Assembly: GCA_964353455.1 (NCBI GenBank)
Contig: CAYGWP010000496.1
Location: 1-10,765 of the forward strand
DNA from: CAYGWP01 sp964353455
Lineage (GTDB): Bacteria > Planctomycetota > Phycisphaerae > FEN-1346
Length of the DNA: 10,765 nucleotides
Direction of reading: 5' to 3'
The translations under genes and the position numbers were made by a program. How positions within the stretch are numbered: the stretch's first letter is position 1; each line of letters starts with the position of its first letter. The notes under the pieces were generated by a model. It worked only from the letters and a program-made list of their open reading frames with translations, ran no database searches and had not been told where the DNA came from. Shown here in pieces: positions 8,078 to 10,765 of the stretch.

Positions 8078-9340
8078 CTATGGCGTTTCGGGCGCGGGCT
8101 TCCCGGCCTCAACGGTCGAGGCATCCTCGGTCAGCCACGCCTTCGGCACCCGCTGGTATCGCACATCGCTGAACCTGGGACTCTGCGAGATGCTCCGGTA
8201 CGCCACGTGGAGCACATCGCCGACCCAATAGACGGATGGATAATCGTACCATGTGCCGTCTAGTGAATGTTCGAGTTCGCGGTAATGGCCCCACGTGCGG
8301 CCGCCGTCATCGCTGGTCTGCGTCGAGAGGACCAGGCGCGCACCGCCGTGCCAGGCGCCGCCCGAGAGGTCCACCCCCGCGTTCCGCAGCACGGCGATGG
8401 TGTTTGTGCCGGGGATGCGGGTCAGCCGCGCGGGGGCCGCCGGGTTGGCCAGCGGCGACTGGGCCGGCTCGGACCACGTCTCGCCGCCGTCCTTCGAGCG
8501 CGACTCGTACAGCCACCCCGAAGTGGTGCGTCCGACCATGTAGAGTTCGCCGCCGTCCAGTTCCACGATTGTGGTCTCGAGGAACCCGCTCTCCGGCAGG
8601 TTCGACGGGTTGGCGGTGGTCGTAAGGGGCTGCGGGGTCTTGTTGTGCCACGTGAGGCCGTCATCGTCGGATGCAAATATGAACGTGCCAAGTTGCCGCG
8701 ATGAACCCTTGATGACGATCTTCGCGTGCACCGTGTTGATGATGCGTTGCCGGCCCACGCGGATGAGCCGGTCGTGCGCCCCGGTCATGTACCCGAACGA
8801 GCCGTCGGAGACGGGGACCTCGGCCGACCACGTCTTCCCCTCGTCCCTGGAATGCCGGAAGAACTTGGCGGCCTTCGCGGCGCTCCACAGGCGCGAGTAC
8901 GCCAGGCCCACGCCGCCGCCCGGCAGCCGCACGAGCGATGGATGCAGGAGCGAGACCTCCGGGTCCTCGAAGAGAATCTGCGGGGCCGACCACGCGTCGC
9001 CGTTGTCGCGCGACCGGACGATGCCGATCCGCGACCGCGACGTGTCGCCCATCCCCGTGAATGACCCATAGACATAAATAAGCGTTCCATCGTTGAGGAG
9101 GAGGAACGACCCTTCGCCCGCCCGCGGCGCATCAGCCGTGTGCGCGGCGATCACCTTGCCGCGCGGCGACTTCGGCACCACGTGCTCTTCGTACGGAGAC
9201 GGCGGCTTCCTGGAAGGCGCGGCCGTCTCGGCGGCTGCGGACTTCTTCTTCGGCGCCGCCTCGCCGCGCGAGACGCCGCCCGCGATGACCGGAAACAGGA
9301 CTGCCGCGAGAACGATTGCCGCCGCCGCAAGCGTTTTCAT
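8078..9340 (-). CDS. Exported sialidase-like protein with five Asp boxes
   Basis: A 420-aa protein with an N-terminal signal peptide (MKTLAAAAIVLAAVLFPVIAGG, 1-22) followed by a Lys/Ala/Pro-rich linker (about 28-50). The rest is a BNR/sialidase-type propeller with five Asp boxes at residues 110-117 (SRDNGDAW), 164-171 (SRDEGKTW), 224-231 (SDDDGLTW), 282-289 (SKDGGETW) and 343-350 (SDDGGRTW), which is close to the maximum expected for a six-bladed propeller. It matches planctomycete exo-alpha-sialidase-like proteins (BNR_2 type). Asp boxes are structural, not catalytic, so true sialidase activity is uncertain. The start at 9340 follows the ACT gene stop by only 13 nt and has no clear Shine-Dalgarno; the frame is open to ATG 9385, but that start would overlap the ACT gene and displace the signal peptide. 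The sulfatase follows after 49 bp, so it is probably the first enzyme of the glycan operon. Confidence 0.85.
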   Translation of the reverse strand: MKTLAAAAIVLAAVLFPVIAGGVSRGEAAPKKKSAAAETAAPSRKPPSPYEEHVVPKSPRGKVIAAHTADAPRAGEGSFLLLNDGTLIYVYGSFTGMGDTSRSRIGIVRSRDNGDAWSAPQILFEDPEVSLLHPSLVRLPGGGVGLAYSRLWSAAKAAKFFRHSRDEGKTWSAEVPVSDGSFGYMTGAHDRLIRVGRQRIINTVHAKIVIKGSSRQLGTFIFASDDDGLTWHNKTPQPLTTTANPSNLPESGFLETTIVELDGGELYMVGRTTSGWLYESRSKDGGETWSEPAQSPLANPAAPARLTRIPGTNTIAVLRNAGVDLSGGAWHGGARLVLSTQTSDDGGRTWGHYRELEHSLDGTWYDYPSVYWVGDVLHVAYRSISQSPRFSDVRYQRVPKAWLTEDASTVEAGKPAPETP

Positions 9341-9353
9341 GCCGGCTAAGTTA

Positions 9354-9743
9354 CTACGCCAACGCCTGCTTGGCAAGGTCAACATCGCTCACGCGCATGA
9401 CCATGCGGGCCTTGCTGCCGGCGCAGTCGCCCGTCCCATAGACGTACTGGACGTTTACCCCGGCATCGCCGAGTCGCGCGGCCACTCGCTCCAGCGCGCC
9501 CGGCTTGTCGTCCACCTCAACCACAAGAACGTCCTGCGTGGTGAAGTGCACGCCGGCCTCCCGCAGGCACTTCTTGGCCGCCGTCGGGTTGCTCACGCAG
9601 AGGCGGATCGTCGATACGTCGGTGGAATCCGCAACCGTGATGCCGCGGATGTTGAGGTTGGCCTGGGAAAGTATGCGGCACAGGCGGCCCAACTGGCCGG
9701 GGATGTTCTCCATGGTGACGCTCAACTGCGTGGTTTTCTCCAT
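9354..9743 (-). CDS. Tandem ACT-domain protein
   Basis: A 129-aa cytoplasmic protein made of two ACT domains and nothing else. ACT 1 covers about residues 5-65 (LSVTMENIPGQLGRLCRILSQANLNIRGITV) and ACT 2 about 69-128 (DVLVVEVDDKPGALERVAARLGDAGVNVQYVY). Each has the typical PG-x-L turn (P15-G16 and P81-G82), where ACT dimers bind amino acids at the interface. Stand-alone tandem ACT proteins are thought to sense branched-chain or aromatic amino acids, but no enzyme domain is present here, so the role is unknown. The start at 9743 has a strong Shine-Dalgarno (AGGAGG, 9750-9755) 6 nt upstream. Longer open sequence to 10004 runs into the Clp1-like gene and is not credible. It is 64 bp after the Clp1-like gene and 13 bp before the sialidase-like gene, so it may share a transcript with the glycan genes. 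Confidence 0.9.
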   Translation of the reverse strand: MEKTTQLSVTMENIPGQLGRLCRILSQANLNIRGITVADSTDVSTIRLCVSNPTAAKKCLREAGVHFTTQDVLVVEVDDKPGALERVAARLGDAGVNVQYVYGTGDCAGSKARMVMRVSDVDLAKQALA

Positions 9744-9779
9744 ATCGCTCCTCCTCGTTGGGTTCGATCTACCAGCGGC

Positions 9780-9788
9780 ATTGTAACA
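9780..9788 (-). promoter_or_regulatory. Possible extended -10 promoter for the ACT gene
   Basis: On the minus strand TGTTACAAT fits an extended -10 element (TGn followed by TACAAT, 5 of 6 to TATAAT). It lies about 36 nt before the ACT start. No good -35 is present at the expected distance, where the upstream hairpin lies. If real, the ACT gene and the genes after it could be transcribed independently of the Clp1-like gene. Confidence 0.35.
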
Positions 9789-9806
9789 CGCCCGCCACGG
9801 CGGGCG
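9789..9806 (-). terminator. GC hairpin after the Clp1-like gene
   Basis: CGCCCGCC (9789-9796) and GGCGGGCG (9799-9806) form an 8-bp perfect stem with a 2-nt spacer, in practice a 7-bp stem with a 4-nt loop. It starts 1 nt after the stop codon of the Clp1-like gene. The following GTGTTACAATG is a poor U-tract, so it is a weak terminator or a 3'-end stabiliser. Confidence 0.4.
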
Positions 9807-9807
9807 G

Positions 9808-10683
9808 CTAAATATAATCGCCCGCTTCCTCGCGCCCGGTCGCAGGTTCAACACGCAGCGAGCCGACGATAAGCATCGCGATTTCGGCGAGATCACCGAG
9901 CGGCGTGAGGATGCCGATCCGCTTCGGCCCGACCGCCGCAATGATGCCCAGGGCAAGGTCTCGGCCCGATGAATCGCGCAGGGCCACGAGCCGCCCGGCT
10001 TCAACCGCTGCGCTATGCCGCGGAATCGCCGGACGGATGAGCAGGCCCCTGCGGTCGAGCCACCGCATCGCTGCGCGGCGGAAGTACCTGCGCCATGCGG
10101 CCGCGCGGTACGCCGTCCGCTCGCCCCGGCCGCGCACGCGCACCCGCGGATCGGGCTTGACGGTTACGATCCGCGCCCCGGCCTCGCGCATCGGCCGCAG
10201 GATGGGCGCAAGTTCGCGCCGGCATTGGATGGCGACGACCAGCGCCGGCCGCAGACGCGCCGCCACGCGCCGCCAGAACGACTCAGCCAGCCGCCCTGTG
10301 ACGAGGCCGGGCGTATCCACGATGACCCGCTCGCCGTTCGGAATCCCTTCAACCGCAAGCCTCACCAGGGCATCCGCAGCCTGTCGCACACACGGCGCCG
10401 GCGACGTAGCCCCAGTGAAGATCATCCGCTCCGGCCGAAGTTGCGACCACCGCCGCCGCGCCCGCGCAAGGAGCGCCCGCGACACAGTCGTCGGCGGGCC
10501 GATCCAGGCCTGCCCCGTATCGGCCGCCACGATCCATACCGGCCCGCGCTCCGCCATTGCCGAGGCGAGTTGCCGCACGAGCGTCGTCTTCCCGCAATCG
10601 ACCCCGCCGACAACAAGCACCGGCCCCGCCGCGCCCCGCGCAGCCGCAAGGACCCGCCCGAGTTCCGGATGCCCCGGGACCAT
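9808..10683 (-). CDS. Clp1/Grc3-type P-loop polynucleotide-kinase-like protein
   Basis: A 291-aa cytoplasmic protein. The Walker A motif is GGVDCGKTTL (26-35), with the Asp-x-Gly-Lys-Thr layout seen in Clp1/Grc3 kinases. It is followed by AADTGQAWIGPPTTVSRAL (53-71), which matches the family's DxGQ-x3-GPP signature, and a Walker B-like strand VIVDTPGLVTG (120-130). An arginine-rich segment (about 180-213) may act as the lid or bind nucleic acid. The C-terminal 65 residues look like a small beta domain (AVEAGRLVALRD, LALGIIAAVGPKRIGIL). Family members phosphorylate 5'-hydroxyl ends of RNA or DNA, and archaeal and bacterial representatives exist. Here the substrate is unknown. ATG 10683 is preceded by a GGGGAA element and an in-frame stop at 10717-10719. 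Alternative readings are a generic P-loop GTPase or NTPase, but the DTGQ-GPP block argues for Clp1. It is upstream of the ACT gene, with no other RNA-repair gene in view. Confidence 0.8.
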   Translation of the reverse strand: MVPGHPELGRVLAAARGAAGPVLVVGGVDCGKTTLVRQLASAMAERGPVWIVAADTGQAWIGPPTTVSRALLARARRRWSQLRPERMIFTGATSPAPCVRQAADALVRLAVEGIPNGERVIVDTPGLVTGRLAESFWRRVAARLRPALVVAIQCRRELAPILRPMREAGARIVTVKPDPRVRVRGRGERTAYRAAAWRRYFRRAAMRWLDRRGLLIRPAIPRHSAAVEAGRLVALRDSSGRDLALGIIAAVGPKRIGILTPLGDLAEIAMLIVGSLRVEPATGREEAGDYI

Positions 10684-10704
10684 ATTGTTCCCCGAATCGC
10701 CGCC

Positions 10705-10746
10705 CGCTAAGTAGCACTACAAGTAGCACTACAGCGCCACTTAGCG
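10705..10746 (-). other. Strand-specific 42-nt hairpin in the leader of the Clp1-like gene
   Basis: Read on the minus strand, the arm CGCTAAGTGGCGCTGTAG (10746-10729) pairs along all 18 positions with TTGTAGTGCTACTTAGCG (10722-10705) around the 6-nt loop TGCTAC. There are 13 Watson-Crick pairs and 5 G-U pairs. On the plus strand those five become A-C mismatches, so the structure is specific to minus-strand RNA. Its outer 8 bp are perfect. It ends 21 nt before ATG 10683 and is not followed by a U-tract. It could be a leader element of the Clp1-like gene or the 3' end of an upstream gene. Confidence 0.55.
10709..10732. repeat. Perfect tandem repeat of a 12-bp unit
   Basis: AAGTAGCACTAC occurs twice back to back (10709-10720 and 10721-10732). 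Each copy contains GTAG-CA-CTAC, itself an imperfect palindrome. The repeat makes up most of the inner part of the 42-nt hairpin and lies 26 bp upstream of the start of the Clp1-like gene. Two adjacent palindromic units would suit a dimeric regulator. Confidence 0.7.
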
Positions 10747-10765
10747 CGGCGGGTCTCCGCACCCG

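Noticed and set aside
8078..9340. Calling this protein, or the one at 4589-6400, a confirmed sialidase
   Set aside because: Asp boxes are structural and occur in many non-sialidase propellers. I could not place the arginine triad, Tyr and Asp of the active site with confidence.
9905..10714. Plus-strand open frames opposite the Clp1-like gene
   Set aside because: Arg/Pro/Ala-rich shadows of a gene whose Walker A, DTGQ and Walker B motifs are clear on the minus strand.
10349..10762. Minus-strand frame with a hydrophobic start (MRRPAALSGAVVLLVVLLSG)
   Set aside because: The start looks like a signal peptide, but the rest is an out-of-frame reading of the Clp1-like gene with no domain.
10750..10765. 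CGGGT/ACCCG 5-bp inverted repeat at the right edge
   Set aside because: Short stem cut by the window end; it could belong to an upstream terminator but cannot be judged.

Overview
The window is GC-rich and every gene I can support lies on the minus strand, so transcription runs from right to left. The gene set suggests a planctomycete-like bacterium (Planctomycetota). It includes a Tat-exported formylglycine sulfatase, two exported BNR/Asp-box sialidase-fold proteins, a secreted GH27 enzyme with an Ig-like front domain, and a large secreted protein with DxDGDG repeats. This assignment is an inference from gene content, not from a marker gene. I saw no tRNA, rRNA, CRISPR array or insertion sequence.

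Right end (about 9350-10765): a small Clp1/Grc3-type P-loop polynucleotide-kinase-like protein (9808-10683) and a tandem-ACT amino-acid-sensor-like protein (9354-9743). Upstream of the kinase gene is a 42-nt hairpin (10705-10746) whose 18 pairs all form only in the minus-strand transcript, five of them as G-U. It overlaps a tandem 12-bp repeat.

Centre (841-9340): a glycan-degradation cluster. In transcription order it holds an exported five-Asp-box sialidase-like protein, a Tat-exported sulfatase, a sialidase-like protein with a C-terminal LamG-type domain, a secreted protein with a jelly-roll-like N-terminus and a calcium-type repeat propeller, and a secreted GH27 alpha-galactosidase-family enzyme. 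The middle three genes are joined by a GTGA overlap and a TGATG junction, so they are probably translationally coupled. The set looks suited to removing sulfate and terminal sugars from a sulfated heteroglycan such as algal polysaccharide or mucin; the actual substrate cannot be read. A 164-bp gap of stacked hairpins separates the fourth gene from GH27.

Left end (1-783): a compact two-gene unit. A 109-aa winged-helix protein overlaps by 4 bp (ATGA) a polymerase-beta-type nucleotidyltransferase that runs off the window. It has its own sigma70-like promoter with a perfect TATAAT box and a 20-bp perfect palindrome in the leader. With a third half-site, this gives three GGGTC/GACCC elements spaced exactly 11 bp apart. 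The layout resembles AbiE-type regulator/nucleotidyltransferase toxin-antitoxin pairs, and I regard it as the most interesting system here together with the hairpin upstream of the Clp1-like gene.
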